Part shown: one piece after another, positions 32,243 to 41,540 of the stretch
Layout: each line of letters opens with the position of its first letter
Numbering within the stretch: the first letter of the stretch is position 1
Source of the DNA: Microbacterium sp. AZCO
GTDB taxonomy: Bacteria; Actinomycetota; Actinomycetes; Actinomycetales; Microbacteriaceae
Assembly (NCBI RefSeq): GCF_039614715.1
Contig: NZ_CP154857.1
Location: forward strand, 3,844,001-3,908,000
Length of the DNA stretch: 64,000 nt
Reading direction: 5' to 3'
Notes under the pieces: model-generated
The model's input: only the letters and a program-made list of their open reading frames with translations
Database searches by the model: none
What the model was told of the DNA's origin: nothing
Translations under genes and position numbers: made by a program

Positions 32243-33153
32243 CCACTGCCCTTCTGACCGGCGAGGACTTCGCCCGTCTCCGCGACGTCCGCGCCTTCGG
32301 GCCTTCGGCCATCACCGGTGCGCTCGCGAACCGCCGCCGCCGGCCCGTCCTGCAGGGCGACGGACGCCTGTTCATCGTCGCCGCCGACCACCCGGCGCGC
32401 GGCGCGCTCGCCGTCGGCTCCGACGCGACGGCGATGGCCAACCGCTACGAGCTGCTCGACCGCCTCGCCATCGCCCTCAGCCGGCCCGGCGTCGACGGCG
32501 TGCTGGGCACGCCCGACATCATCGACGACCTCGCCGCGCTCGGGCTCCTCGACGACAAGATCATCGTCGGGTCGATGAACCGGGGCGGCTTGCGCGGCGC
32601 CGCGTTCGAGATGGACGACCGCTACACGGGCTACGACGTGGACGGCATGGTCGAGGCGGGCATCGACTTCGCCAAGACCCTCATCCGCGTCAACCTCGCC
32701 GATCCCGCCACCGCGCCGACCCTGACCGCGACGGCCGACGCCGTCAACCGGGCAGCGGCGGCGAAGCTGCCGATCATGCTCGAGCCCTTCATGAGCGAGT
32801 GGGTCGACGGACGCATCGTCAACGACCTGTCGACGGATGCCGTCATCCTGTCGGTCGCGATCGCCTCCGGTCTCGGCAACAGCAGCGCCTACACGTGGAT
32901 GAAGCTGCCCGTCGTGCCCGACATGGAACGCGTCATGGAGGCGACCACGCTTCCGACGCTCCTCCTCGGCGGCGACGCCGGCGTCGACCCCGACGAGACG
33001 TTCGCCGCGTGGGAGGACGCCCTCTCGCTCCCGGGCGTGCGCGGGCTCACGGTCGGCCGCACGCTGCTCTACCCGCCGGACGGCGATGTCGCGGCGGCGG
33101 TCGACACGGCCGCCAGCCTCGTGCACCCCGCCGGCGTGCCGGCATCCTTCTGA
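32239..33153 (+). CDS. Cgl0158-family class I aldolase-like TIM barrel, candidate DKG-6-phosphate aldolase
   Basis: A 304-residue DeoC/LacD-like (beta/alpha)8 protein of the type found in actinobacterial iol operons. A candidate Schiff-base lysine is Lys222 in TWMKLPVVPD (K-x-P pattern of class I aldolases), followed by the phosphate-loop-like LLLGGDAGVD and GVRGLTVGRTLLY. The window has no class II IolJ. This gene overlaps iolC by 4 nt, so it is the best candidate to split DKG-6-phosphate into dihydroxyacetone phosphate and malonate semialdehyde. Family known, reaction inferred. The GTG start is at 32239. Confidence 0.75.
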   Translation: MTTALLTGEDFARLRDVRAFGPSAITGALANRRRRPVLQGDGRLFIVAADHPARGALAVGSDATAMANRYELLDRLAIALSRPGVDGVLGTPDIIDDLAALGLLDDKIIVGSMNRGGLRGAAFEMDDRYTGYDVDGMVEAGIDFAKTLIRVNLADPATAPTLTATADAVNRAAAAKLPIMLEPFMSEWVDGRIVNDLSTDAVILSVAIASGLGNSSAYTWMKLPVVPDMERVMEATTLPTLLLGGDAGVDPDETFAAWEDALSLPGVRGLTVGRTLLYPPDGDVAAAVDTAASLVHPAGVPASF

Positions 33154-33211
33154 TCCACCTCGCTCCTCGCGACACCCTCGAAACACCTCCCACACTGCAA
33201 GGAACCACCTC

Positions 33212-34768
33212 ATGACCACCATCGACACCACCTCTGTCGTCAACCGGGCCGAGCAGGCCGACCTCGCCCTCATCTCGCACTGGATCGACGGGGCCGAGTA
33301 CGCCTCGCGGTCGGGCCGTACGGCGCCGGTGTTCAATCCGGCGACCGGCCGCGTGCAGGCGAACGTCGCACTGGCCGATCAGGCCGAGATCGATGTCGCG
33401 ATCGCGTCGGCGCAGCGCGGGTTCGAGGTGTGGAGCGGCTACTCGGTCGCGAAGCGTCAGACGGTGCTGTTCTCGTTCCGTGAGCTGTTGAATGCGCGCA
33501 AGACGGAGCTGGCCGAGATCATCACGGCCGAGCACGGCAAGGTGCTCTCCGATGCGATGGGCGAGATCCTGCGCGGTCAGGAGGTCGTGGAGCTGGCGAC
33601 CGGGTTCCCGCACCTGATCAAGGGTGCGTACACCGAGAACGCCTCGACCGGCATCGACGTCTACTCGCTCAAGCAGCCGCTGGGCGTGGTGGGTGTCATC
33701 AGCCCGTTCAACTTCCCCGCGATGGTGCCGATGTGGTTCTTCCCGATCGCGATCGCGGCGGGCAACGCGGTCGTGCTGAAGCCGTCGGAGAAGGACCCGT
33801 CGGCCGCCCTGTGGCTTGCGCGTCTGTGGAAGGAAGCGGGCCTGCCCGATGGCGTGTTCACGGTGCTGCAGGGCGACAAGCTCGCCGTGGACGGCCTGCT
33901 GAACTCGCCGGTCGTGCAGTCGATCTCGTTCGTCGGCTCGACCCCGATCGCGCAGTACATCTACGAGACGGCATCCCGCAACGGCAAGCGGGTGCAGGCC
34001 CTCGGCGGTGCGAAGAACCACATGCTGGTGCTTCCGGATGCCGACCTCGACCTCGTCGCCGACCAGGCCGTCAACGCCGGCTACGGCGCGGCCGGCGAGC
34101 GGTGCATGGCGATCTCGGTCGTCCTCGCGGTCGAGCCGGTCGCGGACGACCTCATCGTCAAGATCCAGGAGCGCATCTCGAAGCTGCGCATCGGCAACGG
34201 CGCAGGCGACGAGCAGGGCGAGCCCGACATGGGGCCCCTCATCACCGACGTGCACCGCGACAAGGTGTCCTCCTACGTCGACATCGCCGAGCAGGACGGC
34301 GCGAAGATCGTCGTCGACGGCCGGGGCTTCCAGGTCGAGGGGCACGAGGACGGCTTCTTCTTCGGCCCGACGCTGATCGACCAGGTCCCCACGACGAGCC
34401 GCGCGTACCGGGAGGAGATCTTCGGACCCGTCCTCTCCGTCGTGCGCGTCGAGACGTTCCAGGAGGGCCTGGACCTGATCAACTCCGGCGAGTTCGGAAA
34501 CGGCACCGCGATCTTCACCAACGATGGGGGCGCCGCGAGGCGGTTCCAGAACGAGGTGCAGGTCGGCATGATCGGCATCAACGTCCCGATCCCGGTCCCC
34601 GTCGCCTACCACTCGTTCGGCGGCTGGAAGGCCTCGCTGTTCGGCGACGCGAAGGCGTACGGCGTGCACGGGTTCGACTTCTTCACGCGCGAGAAGGCGA
34701 TCACCAGCCGCTGGCTCGACCCCGCCACGCACGGCGGGATCAACCTCGGCTTCCCGCAGAACAACTGA
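33212..34768 (+). CDS. mmsA: CoA-acylating (methyl)malonate-semialdehyde dehydrogenase
   Basis: A 518-residue aldehyde dehydrogenase (MmsA/IolA) that converts malonate semialdehyde to acetyl-CoA, the last step of inositol breakdown. The catalytic Cys298 lies in GERCMA. The cofactor segment is SPFNFPAMVPMWFFPIAIAAGN, and the family-specific tail SFGGWKASLFGDAKAYGVHGFDFFTR is present. The start is ATG at 33212 with AAGGAA upstream; the N-terminal MTTIDTTSVVNRAEQ segment is a short extension. Codon use here is slightly different (more G-ending codons, CTGGCC) than in flanking genes. Confidence 0.94.
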   Translation: MTTIDTTSVVNRAEQADLALISHWIDGAEYASRSGRTAPVFNPATGRVQANVALADQAEIDVAIASAQRGFEVWSGYSVAKRQTVLFSFRELLNARKTELAEIITAEHGKVLSDAMGEILRGQEVVELATGFPHLIKGAYTENASTGIDVYSLKQPLGVVGVISPFNFPAMVPMWFFPIAIAAGNAVVLKPSEKDPSAALWLARLWKEAGLPDGVFTVLQGDKLAVDGLLNSPVVQSISFVGSTPIAQYIYETASRNGKRVQALGGAKNHMLVLPDADLDLVADQAVNAGYGAAGERCMAISVVLAVEPVADDLIVKIQERISKLRIGNGAGDEQGEPDMGPLITDVHRDKVSSYVDIAEQDGAKIVVDGRGFQVEGHEDGFFFGPTLIDQVPTTSRAYREEIFGPVLSVVRVETFQEGLDLINSGEFGNGTAIFTNDGGAARRFQNEVQVGMIGINVPIPVPVAYHSFGGWKASLFGDAKAYGVHGFDFFTREKAITSRWLDPATHGGINLGFPQNN

Positions 34769-34844
34769 CCCACAGACCGGGATGCCGCGGACTTCCGATC
34801 TTGGCCGCGGCATCCCACCTTCCTCCGAACAACGAGAGCAGCAG

Positions 34845-35759
34845 ATGAGCACCGACCAGTGCTGGTTCCACCGCAAGGGCGACCTGGCCCGCGACGGGTG
34901 GGAGAGCGTCGTGGACCAGGCGACGCCCGGGTGGGAGCACACCGGCATCCGGGTCGCCGAGCTCGCCGACGGCGATCACCTCGACCTCACGGAGAAGGGC
35001 GTCGAGCGGATCGTCGTCCCGCTCGCCGGCTCGTTCCACGTCACGCACCACCACTTCCCGGGCGAGTGGGAGACGCGCCTCCACGGTCGCGCATCGGTGT
35101 TCGCTGGTCCCACCGACGTGCTGTACCTGCCGAGCGGCACGACCGCCGAGATCCGCGGCCACGGCCGAGTGGCCGTCGCCGAGGCGCCGACCGACGAGAC
35201 CCGCGCGTGGCAGTACATCCCGGCATCCGACACCCCCGTGGAGCTGCGCGGCAAGGGCGCGTCGAGCCGGCAGGTGCACAACTTCGGCACCCCCCAGGCG
35301 CTGGATGCCGCCCGCCTCATCGTGTGCGAGGTCATCACGCCCGCCGAGAACTGGTCGTCGTACCCGCCGCACAAGCACGATGAGAACGTGCCCGGCCACG
35401 AGTCGCGCCTCGAGGAGATCTACTACTTCGAGACGGCGCCGGTGGCGGGGTCGGATGCCTCGGCCGAGGCATCCTTCGGGATGTTCAGCACCTATTCCTC
35501 GCCGGCCGGCGAGATCGACATCAACGCCATGGTGCGCTCGGGCGACATCGCCCTCGTGCCCTACGGCTACCACGGGCCCGCCGTCGCCGCGCCCGGATAC
35601 GACCTGTACTACCTCAACGTCATGGCGGGTCCCGACCCCGAGCGCGCCTGGCTCATCAGCGACGACCCCGCGCACGCGTGGGTGCGCGCGAGCTGGGACG
35701 ACCAGGAGCTCGACCCCCGCCTCCCCTTCACCAACGAGACCCAGAAAGGCCGCCGCTGA
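34845..35759 (+). CDS. iolB: 5-deoxy-glucuronate isomerase
   Basis: A 304-residue bicupin enzyme that isomerises 5-deoxy-glucuronate to 5-dehydro-2-deoxygluconate. Likely metal ligands lie in the second cupin, PPHKHDENVPGHESRLEEIYYF (about 176-197: two His, Glu), with the closing His in VPYGYHGPAVAAPGYDLYYLN. The start is ATG at 34845, preceded by GAGAGCAG. The stop is fused with the iolD start in TGATG. Confidence 0.94.
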   Translation: MSTDQCWFHRKGDLARDGWESVVDQATPGWEHTGIRVAELADGDHLDLTEKGVERIVVPLAGSFHVTHHHFPGEWETRLHGRASVFAGPTDVLYLPSGTTAEIRGHGRVAVAEAPTDETRAWQYIPASDTPVELRGKGASSRQVHNFGTPQALDAARLIVCEVITPAENWSSYPPHKHDENVPGHESRLEEIYYFETAPVAGSDASAEASFGMFSTYSSPAGEIDINAMVRSGDIALVPYGYHGPAVAAPGYDLYYLNVMAGPDPERAWLISDDPAHAWVRASWDDQELDPRLPFTNETQKGRR

Positions 35760-37672
35760 TGCCAGAGACCCGGCGCATGACGGTCAGCCAGGCGCTGATC
35801 GAATTCCTCGCCCACCAGTGGACGGTGGACGGCGACATTCGCGAGCGCACGATCCCCGGCGTGTTCGGCATCTTCGGCCACGGCAACGTCGCGGGCATCG
35901 GCCAGGCGCTCAAGCAGGCGAACGTCGAGCAGCCCGACCTCATGCCCTATTACCAGGCGCGCAACGAGCAGGCGATGGTGCACCAGGCGGTCGGATATGC
36001 CCGCATGCACCGCCGGCGCGGCACGTACGCGGCCGCGGCATCCGTCGGCCCCGGCGCCGCCAACATGCTCACCGGTGCCGCTCTCGCGACGACCAACCGC
36101 CTGCCCGCGCTCCTCCTGCCGAGCGACACGTTCGCGACCCGTGTCGCCGACCCCGTGCTGCAGCAGCTCGAGCAGCCGTGGGACATCGGGCTGCAGGTGT
36201 CCGACGCCTTCCGCCCGCTGTCGCGCTTCTTCGACCGCGTGCAGCGGCCCGAGCAGCTCTACTCGATCGCGCTCGCCGCGATGCGCGTGCTGACCGACCC
36301 CGCCGAGACGGGCGCCGTCACGATCGCGCTGCCGGAGGACGTGCAGGCCGAGGCGCTCGACGTGCCCGTCGAGTTCCTGCAGGACCGCGAATGGCACATC
36401 CGCCGCCCGCTGCCCGAGCGCGGACCGCTCGCCCGTGCCGTCGCCGCGATCCGGGGCGCCAAGAACCCGTTCATCGTCGCGGGCGGCGGCGTGCTCTACT
36501 CGGGCGCTGAGGATCACCTGCGCGCGCTCGTCGAGGCCACCGGCATCCCGGTCGGCACCTCGCAGGCCGGCGGCGGCGTGCTCGCGTGGGACCACCCGCA
36601 GTACCTCGGCGGCGTCGGCGCAACCGGCACGCTGGCGGCAAACCGTCTCGCCGCCGAGGCCGACGTCATCATCGGCATCGGCACGCGCTACAGCGACTTC
36701 ACGACGGCCTCGCGCACGGCGTTTCAGAACCCCGACGTCACCTTCGTCAACATCAATGTCGCCTCGTTCGACGCCTACAAGCACGGCTCGCAGCTGCCGA
36801 TCATCGCCGACGCCCGCGAGGCGCTCGCGGAGCTGTCGATCGAGCTCGAGGGGTACGAGGTCTCACGCGAGCACTCCGAGCGCATCGCCCGCGAGAAGGC
36901 GGAATGGGATGCCACGGTCGACGACGCGTTCGCACCGTCCCGTCTCGAGCTGCCCGGGCAGCCCGAGATCATCGGCGCCGTGCAGTCCTCGTCCGCTCCG
37001 AAGGACGTCATCGTGCAGGCGGCCGGCTCGCTGCCGGGCGACCTGCACAAGCTGTGGCGCGTGCGTGATCCGCTCGGCTATCACGTCGAGTACGCCTTCT
37101 CGTGCATGGGCTACGAGATCGCGGGCGGCCTGGGCGCCAAGCGCGGCCTGCTCGCCGACGGCGACGACCGCGACGTCATCGTCATGGTCGGCGACGGCTC
37201 GTACCTCATGCTCAACACCGAGCTCGTCACGGCGGTCGCCGAGGGCATCAAGCTCATCGTCGTCCTGATCCAGAACCACGGGTACGCCTCGATCGGACAC
37301 CTCTCCGAGACGGTCGGATCGGAGCGCTTCGGCACCTGGTACCGCTCGTACGACGGCGAGGCGCGCAACTTCCAGGGCGACGACGTGCTTCCCGTCGACC
37401 TCGCGGCGAACGCGCGCAGCTACGGGCTGGACGTCATCGAGATCGAGCCGGGCGGGTCGGCGATCGACGACCTCAAGGCGGCGATCGCGACGGCGAAGGC
37501 ATCCGACCGTTCGACCTTCATCCACATCAACAGCGACCCGCTCATCTACGCGCCCGACGGCGCGGGCTGGTGGGACGTGCCGGTGCCCGAGGTCTCGACG
37601 CTCGAATCGACGCAGCGCGCCCGCGAGGAGTACCTCGAGCAGCAGGCCAACCAGAAGCCGCTTCTCGGCTGA
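35759..37672 (+). CDS. iolD: 3D-(3,5/4)-trihydroxycyclohexane-1,2-dione acylhydrolase
   Basis: A 637-residue thiamine-diphosphate enzyme that opens the ring of trihydroxycyclohexanedione to give 5-deoxy-glucuronate. The catalytic Glu is in YYQARNEQAMVHQA (about residue 68). The ThDP/Mg motif is GDGSYLMLNTELVTAVAEG (about 477-495), followed about 10 residues later by QNHGY. Start ATG 35759 overlaps the iolB stop by one base. Length and motifs are normal. Confidence 0.95.
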   Translation: MPETRRMTVSQALIEFLAHQWTVDGDIRERTIPGVFGIFGHGNVAGIGQALKQANVEQPDLMPYYQARNEQAMVHQAVGYARMHRRRGTYAAAASVGPGAANMLTGAALATTNRLPALLLPSDTFATRVADPVLQQLEQPWDIGLQVSDAFRPLSRFFDRVQRPEQLYSIALAAMRVLTDPAETGAVTIALPEDVQAEALDVPVEFLQDREWHIRRPLPERGPLARAVAAIRGAKNPFIVAGGGVLYSGAEDHLRALVEATGIPVGTSQAGGGVLAWDHPQYLGGVGATGTLAANRLAAEADVIIGIGTRYSDFTTASRTAFQNPDVTFVNINVASFDAYKHGSQLPIIADAREALAELSIELEGYEVSREHSERIAREKAEWDATVDDAFAPSRLELPGQPEIIGAVQSSSAPKDVIVQAAGSLPGDLHKLWRVRDPLGYHVEYAFSCMGYEIAGGLGAKRGLLADGDDRDVIVMVGDGSYLMLNTELVTAVAEGIKLIVVLIQNHGYASIGHLSETVGSERFGTWYRSYDGEARNFQGDDVLPVDLAANARSYGLDVIEIEPGGSAIDDLKAAIATAKASDRSTFIHINSDPLIYAPDGAGWWDVPVPEVSTLESTQRAREEYLEQQANQKPLLG

Positions 37673-37683
37673 GCCTGTCGAAG
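37671..37683. repeat. interspersed word GAGCCTGTCGAAG
   Basis: This is the second copy of GAGCYTGTCGAAG (see 21991-22003). Its first two bases are part of the iolD stop codon TGA, so the element abuts the coding end exactly. Confidence 0.5.
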
Positions 37684-37731
37684 CCAGAATCCTCCGACAT
37701 CCAGCTCCTCACCCCACCTCTGGAGACACAG

Positions 37732-38682
37732 ATGACCGACACCATCCCCGCCGACTCCGACGTCGTCGTCAACAAGGCCCCCGGCCTGCGCATCGGCACC
37801 GCCCCCGACTCGTGGGGCGTGTGGTTCCCCGACGACCCCAAGCAGGTGCCGTGGCAGAGATTCCTCGACGAGGTCGTCGCCGCCGGCTACTCGTGGATCG
37901 AGCTCGGTCCCTACGGCTACCTCCCCACCGACCCGCACCAGCTCGAGGACGAGCTCGGCTCGCGCGGCCTCAAGCTGTCGGCCGGCACGGTTTTCACCGG
38001 CTTCCACAAGGGCGACGACCAGTGGCAGCGCGCATGGGACCAGGCGCTCGCCGTCGCCGGCCTCGCCTCCCAGCTCGGTGCGGAGCACCTCGTCGTCATC
38101 CCCGACCTGTGGCGAAGCGACGCCACGAGCGAGGTGCTCGAGTCGCGCACCCTGACCGACGAGCAGTGGAAGAAGCTCGCCGCCGGCCACGATCGGCTCG
38201 GCAAGGCGCTGCTGGAGGAGTTCGGCGTCAAGCAGCAGTTCCACTCCCACGCCGACAGCCACGTCGGCACGACCCGCGAGGTGCTGCGCTTCCTCGACGA
38301 GACCGATCCGCGGTACACGAACCTCTGCCTCGACACCGGACACTTCGCCTACTATGGCGGCGACAACGTCAAGCTCATCGAGGACCGCCCCGAGCGCATC
38401 GGCTATCTGCACCTCAAGCAGGTCGACACGTCGCTCCTGTTCGACGTGCTGAAGAACGACGTGCCGTTCGCGGATGCCGTCACCCAGGGCATCATGATCG
38501 AGCCGCCGCACGGCGTGCCCGACCTCGCGCCCATCATCGAGGCGGTCGCCAAGATCGACCCCGACATCTTCGCCATCGTCGAGCAGGACATGTACGGCTG
38601 CGACGTGGACTACCCGTTCCCGATCGCCAAGCGCACGCGCGAGCACATCTTCAGCTGCACGCACTTCGCCCGGATCCACTGA
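37732..38682 (+). CDS. iolE: inosose dehydratase
   Basis: A 316-residue TIM-barrel protein of the sugar phosphate isomerase/epimerase superfamily. It dehydrates 2-keto-myo-inositol to trihydroxycyclohexanedione. The IolE-typical opening GTAPDSWGVWFPDDPKQVPW is at about residues 22-41. Metal-site residues include QFHSHADSHVG (about 164-174), NLCLDTGHFAYYGGD and FAIVEQDMYG. The start is ATG at 37732 with GGAG upstream. It lies between iolD and iolG as expected for the pathway. Confidence 0.92.
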   Translation: MTDTIPADSDVVVNKAPGLRIGTAPDSWGVWFPDDPKQVPWQRFLDEVVAAGYSWIELGPYGYLPTDPHQLEDELGSRGLKLSAGTVFTGFHKGDDQWQRAWDQALAVAGLASQLGAEHLVVIPDLWRSDATSEVLESRTLTDEQWKKLAAGHDRLGKALLEEFGVKQQFHSHADSHVGTTREVLRFLDETDPRYTNLCLDTGHFAYYGGDNVKLIEDRPERIGYLHLKQVDTSLLFDVLKNDVPFADAVTQGIMIEPPHGVPDLAPIIEAVAKIDPDIFAIVEQDMYGCDVDYPFPIAKRTREHIFSCTHFARIH

Positions 38683-38723
38683 TGACACTCACCGTCCCCG
38701 CATCCCTCGAAGGAACCACTGAC

Positions 38724-39737
38724 ATGACCACGGATCTGCGCGTCGGCGTCGTCGGCGCCGGCCTCATGGGCGCCGACCACATCGCCCGCATCACCCACCG
38801 CATCGCCGGCGCCATCGTCTCGGCCGTCATCGAGCCCGACGCGGGGCGCGCCGCGGCCGCCGCGGGCAACGCGCCCGGGGCGCAGGCGTTCACGCGCATC
38901 GAGGATGCGATCGCGGCGGATGCCGTCGACGCCGTGCTCATCGCCGTGCCGGGCCAGTTCCACGAGCCCGTGCTCGTGCCGGCCCTCGAAGCCGGGCTGC
39001 CGATCCTCTGCGAGAAGCCGCTGACGCCGGACTCGGCATCCTCGTGGCGCGTGCTCGAACTGGAGCAGAAGCTCGACAAGCCGCACATCCAGGTCGGCTT
39101 CATGCGCCGCTTCGACGCGGAGTACCAGGCGCTGCGCGAGCTGGTCGCCTCGGGCGACTCGGGCGAGCTCATGCTGCTGCGCTGCGCGCACCGCAACCCC
39201 TCGGTGCCCGACAGCTACACGCAGCCGATGCTCATCACCGACTCGGTCGTGCACGAGTTCGACGTGGTCCCGTGGCTGGCCGGCTCGCCGATCAAGACCG
39301 TCGAGGTCAAGTACCCGCGCCGCAACTCGCTGTCGCCGGCGCACCTGCAGGAGCCGATCCTCGTGCTCATGGAGCTCGAGAACGGCGTGCTGGTCGACGT
39401 CGAGATGAACGTCAGCGTGCAGTTCGGCTACCAGGTCGCCACCGAGGCGGTGTTCGAGAAGGGTCTCGCCCGCATCGGCCAGCCATCGGGCCTGCAGACC
39501 TGGCGCGACGGCCGGTTCTCGGTCGAGGACCACGTGAGCTTCACGACGCGCTTCGCCCGGGCGTACGACGAGCAGATCCAGCGCTGGGTGAACGCCGTTC
39601 GCGGTGGGACGCTTGTCGACGGCCCCAACGCGTGGGACGGCTACCGCGTCGCCCTCGCGTGCGAGGCCGGTGTGAAGGCCCTCGACGGCGGCATCGTGCC
39701 GGTGGAGGCACCCGAGCGCCCCGCCTTCTACGCCTGA
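38724..39737 (+). CDS. iolG: inositol 2-dehydrogenase (Gfo/Idh/MocA)
   Basis: A 337-residue NAD-dependent enzyme that oxidises myo-inositol to 2-keto-myo-inositol. The nucleotide motif GVVGAGLMG is at about 8-16, the catalytic Lys98 in CEKPLT, and the catalytic His177 in DSVVHEFDVVPWL. The FMRRFDAEY segment is typical of inositol dehydrogenases. The start is ATG at 38724, preceded by AAGGAA. It is the first of four Gfo/Idh/MocA genes in this cluster and the one best matching IolG. Confidence 0.92.
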   Translation: MTTDLRVGVVGAGLMGADHIARITHRIAGAIVSAVIEPDAGRAAAAAGNAPGAQAFTRIEDAIAADAVDAVLIAVPGQFHEPVLVPALEAGLPILCEKPLTPDSASSWRVLELEQKLDKPHIQVGFMRRFDAEYQALRELVASGDSGELMLLRCAHRNPSVPDSYTQPMLITDSVVHEFDVVPWLAGSPIKTVEVKYPRRNSLSPAHLQEPILVLMELENGVLVDVEMNVSVQFGYQVATEAVFEKGLARIGQPSGLQTWRDGRFSVEDHVSFTTRFARAYDEQIQRWVNAVRGGTLVDGPNAWDGYRVALACEAGVKALDGGIVPVEAPERPAFYA

Positions 39738-39773
39738 TCCCACAGCTCTACACCGATCGCAGAGAGACGACCC

Positions 39774-40640
39774 ATGGTGCGCATCGCCCTCGACCCCACT
39801 CCGTACCACCACGACTTCTCGCTCCTCGAGTTCCCGGAGGTCGCCGCCCGGCTCGGCTACGAGCACCTGCAGCTCACGCCGCACGCCGACTTCTCGCCGT
39901 TCTTCCGCTACCCCAAGGCCGACGACGACCTCGTCGCGAAGCTGAAGAAGGCGGCGAAGGACGCGGGGGTCGGCATCCCGGCCATCCTTCCCGTGCAGCG
40001 GATCTCGTGGCCCGACGAGCCGCAGCGTGAGGCGGCGGTACGCAACTTCACGCGCATCATCGAGCTCGCGGTGCAGCTCGAGATCCCCGTCATCAACACG
40101 GAGTTCTCGGGCCGGCCCGAGCGGTCGGAGGATTCCGAGGCCGCGTTCTACCGCTCGATGGAGGAGCTGCTGCCGATCGTCGAGCGGGAGGGCCTGAGGC
40201 TGAACATCGACCCGCACCCCGACGACTTCGTCGAGGACGGGCTCGAGGCGTGGCGCGTGCTGCGCGGACTGAACTCGACCGCGATCGGGTTCGTCTACGT
40301 CGCGTCGCACACCTTCCACTACGGCGACCGCGCAGCGACGCTCCTCCCCGAGATCGGCGAGCGCCTGGGCGCCGTCTACACCGCCGACACCTTCGATCAT
40401 CACCGCTCGCACGGGCTGCGCTACATCTCCAACCCGCCGGGCAACGCGTCGCGCGTGCACCAGCATCTGCGCATCGGCGACGGCGACGTGGATTTCGACG
40501 GGCTGTTCGGCACGCTCCGCGAGATCGGCTACCTCGACCGCGACGACGCCCTCGTCGTGTCGAACGTCTTCGCCGAGGACGAGACGGCCGACGAGGTGTC
40601 GCGCTTCCAGCTGGCGAAACTCCGAGAGCTCATCGGATGA
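39774..40640 (+). CDS. TIM-barrel sugar isomerase/epimerase-like protein (IolH-like)
   Basis: A 288-residue AP-endonuclease-2-type barrel. Likely metal ligands lie in EIPVINTEFSGRPERSEDS (about 104-122), LRLNIDPHPDDFVED (about 142-156) and YTADTFDHHRSHG. The position after iolG matches iolH of C. glutamicum, a protein without an essential assigned reaction. It could epimerise keto-inositols or act on another inositol isomer (inference). The start is ATG at 39774. Its stop overlaps the next start in ATGA. Confidence 0.78.
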   Translation: MVRIALDPTPYHHDFSLLEFPEVAARLGYEHLQLTPHADFSPFFRYPKADDDLVAKLKKAAKDAGVGIPAILPVQRISWPDEPQREAAVRNFTRIIELAVQLEIPVINTEFSGRPERSEDSEAAFYRSMEELLPIVEREGLRLNIDPHPDDFVEDGLEAWRVLRGLNSTAIGFVYVASHTFHYGDRAATLLPEIGERLGAVYTADTFDHHRSHGLRYISNPPGNASRVHQHLRIGDGDVDFDGLFGTLREIGYLDRDDALVVSNVFAEDETADEVSRFQLAKLRELIG

Positions 40641-41527
40641 CCGCGCCCAAGCTCTCGATGAACGTCACCACGACGTTCTACGGAAACGTCGTCAACGACA
40701 TCGCGGTGGCGAAGGCGGCCGGATACGCGGGCATCGAGCTGCAGAGCCCCAAGCTCTATCGGTACCTGGATGCCGGGTACCCGGCGGAATCGCTCCTGCC
40801 GCTCCTCGACGGGCTCGAGGTCACCGGCCTCGGCGCGGTCCTCGACGTCGAGCGCCGAGGAGCCGCTCGAGATGAGTTCCTCGCAGAGATCCGACGGATG
40901 GTCGGGATCGCGACGGTCGTCGGGGCGCCGATCGTCCAGCTGTGCACGGGCCCCGTGGACTGGGAGGTCGTGAAGGACTTCAAGGCCGGTCGTCTCACCG
41001 CCGACGACCTCCGCTATCGCGGTACCCTCGGCCTCAGCGAGTCCGAGGCGATCGACGTGCTCGCCGCGAACGTGCGCGACGCGGCGGACATCGCGGCCGA
41101 TGCGGGGCTCGATCTCTATCTCGAGCCGCTCGCGTGGTCGAACATCAACCGGCACCGGCAGACGCTCGAGATCATCGAGCGCGCCGGGCGGGACAACGTC
41201 GGCATCGCGCTGGACACCTGGCACTACTGGACCGTCGGCGACACCCTCGAGGAGGTCGCGGCGACGCCTGCGGAGCTCATCAAGGCCGTCCACATCTCGG
41301 ACGGCCTCGACCTCGACCGCGAGCACGACGTGCCCGACCAGAGCGTGCACCGCAATGTGGTGATCGGAGGGGGCGCGATCCCGCTCCAGCAATGGGTGGA
41401 CGCCGTGAAGTCGACGGGGTACGACGGGTGGTGGTGCTCGGAGATGTTCTCGGACAAGGCGAACGAGCACGACTTCCTGAAGGTGGCCACGACCATGCGC
41501 AATCTGCTCGACATCCTCATCTCCTAG
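40637..41527 (+). CDS. second TIM-barrel sugar isomerase/epimerase-like protein
   Basis: A 296-residue xylose-isomerase-like barrel, distinct in sequence from its neighbour. Conserved metal-site residues are in LDLYLEPLAWSNINRHRQT (about 155-173: Glu), VGIALDTWHYWTVGD (about 187-201: Asp, His), KAVHISDGLDLD and GWWCSEMFS. The PLAW and LDTWH elements resemble IolI/inosose isomerase-like proteins, so keto-inositol isomerisation is a reasonable guess. The start is ATG at 40637, overlapping the previous stop by 4 nt. Confidence 0.75.
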   Translation: MTAPKLSMNVTTTFYGNVVNDIAVAKAAGYAGIELQSPKLYRYLDAGYPAESLLPLLDGLEVTGLGAVLDVERRGAARDEFLAEIRRMVGIATVVGAPIVQLCTGPVDWEVVKDFKAGRLTADDLRYRGTLGLSESEAIDVLAANVRDAADIAADAGLDLYLEPLAWSNINRHRQTLEIIERAGRDNVGIALDTWHYWTVGDTLEEVAATPAELIKAVHISDGLDLDREHDVPDQSVHRNVVIGGGAIPLQQWVDAVKSTGYDGWWCSEMFSDKANEHDFLKVATTMRNLLDILIS

Positions 41528-41540
41528 GAAGGACGACGCC

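Noticed and set aside
33212..34768. mmsA as recently acquired DNA because of slightly different codon use
   Set aside because: The difference is small, the gene sits in the standard operon order, and no mobile element or repeat flanks it.
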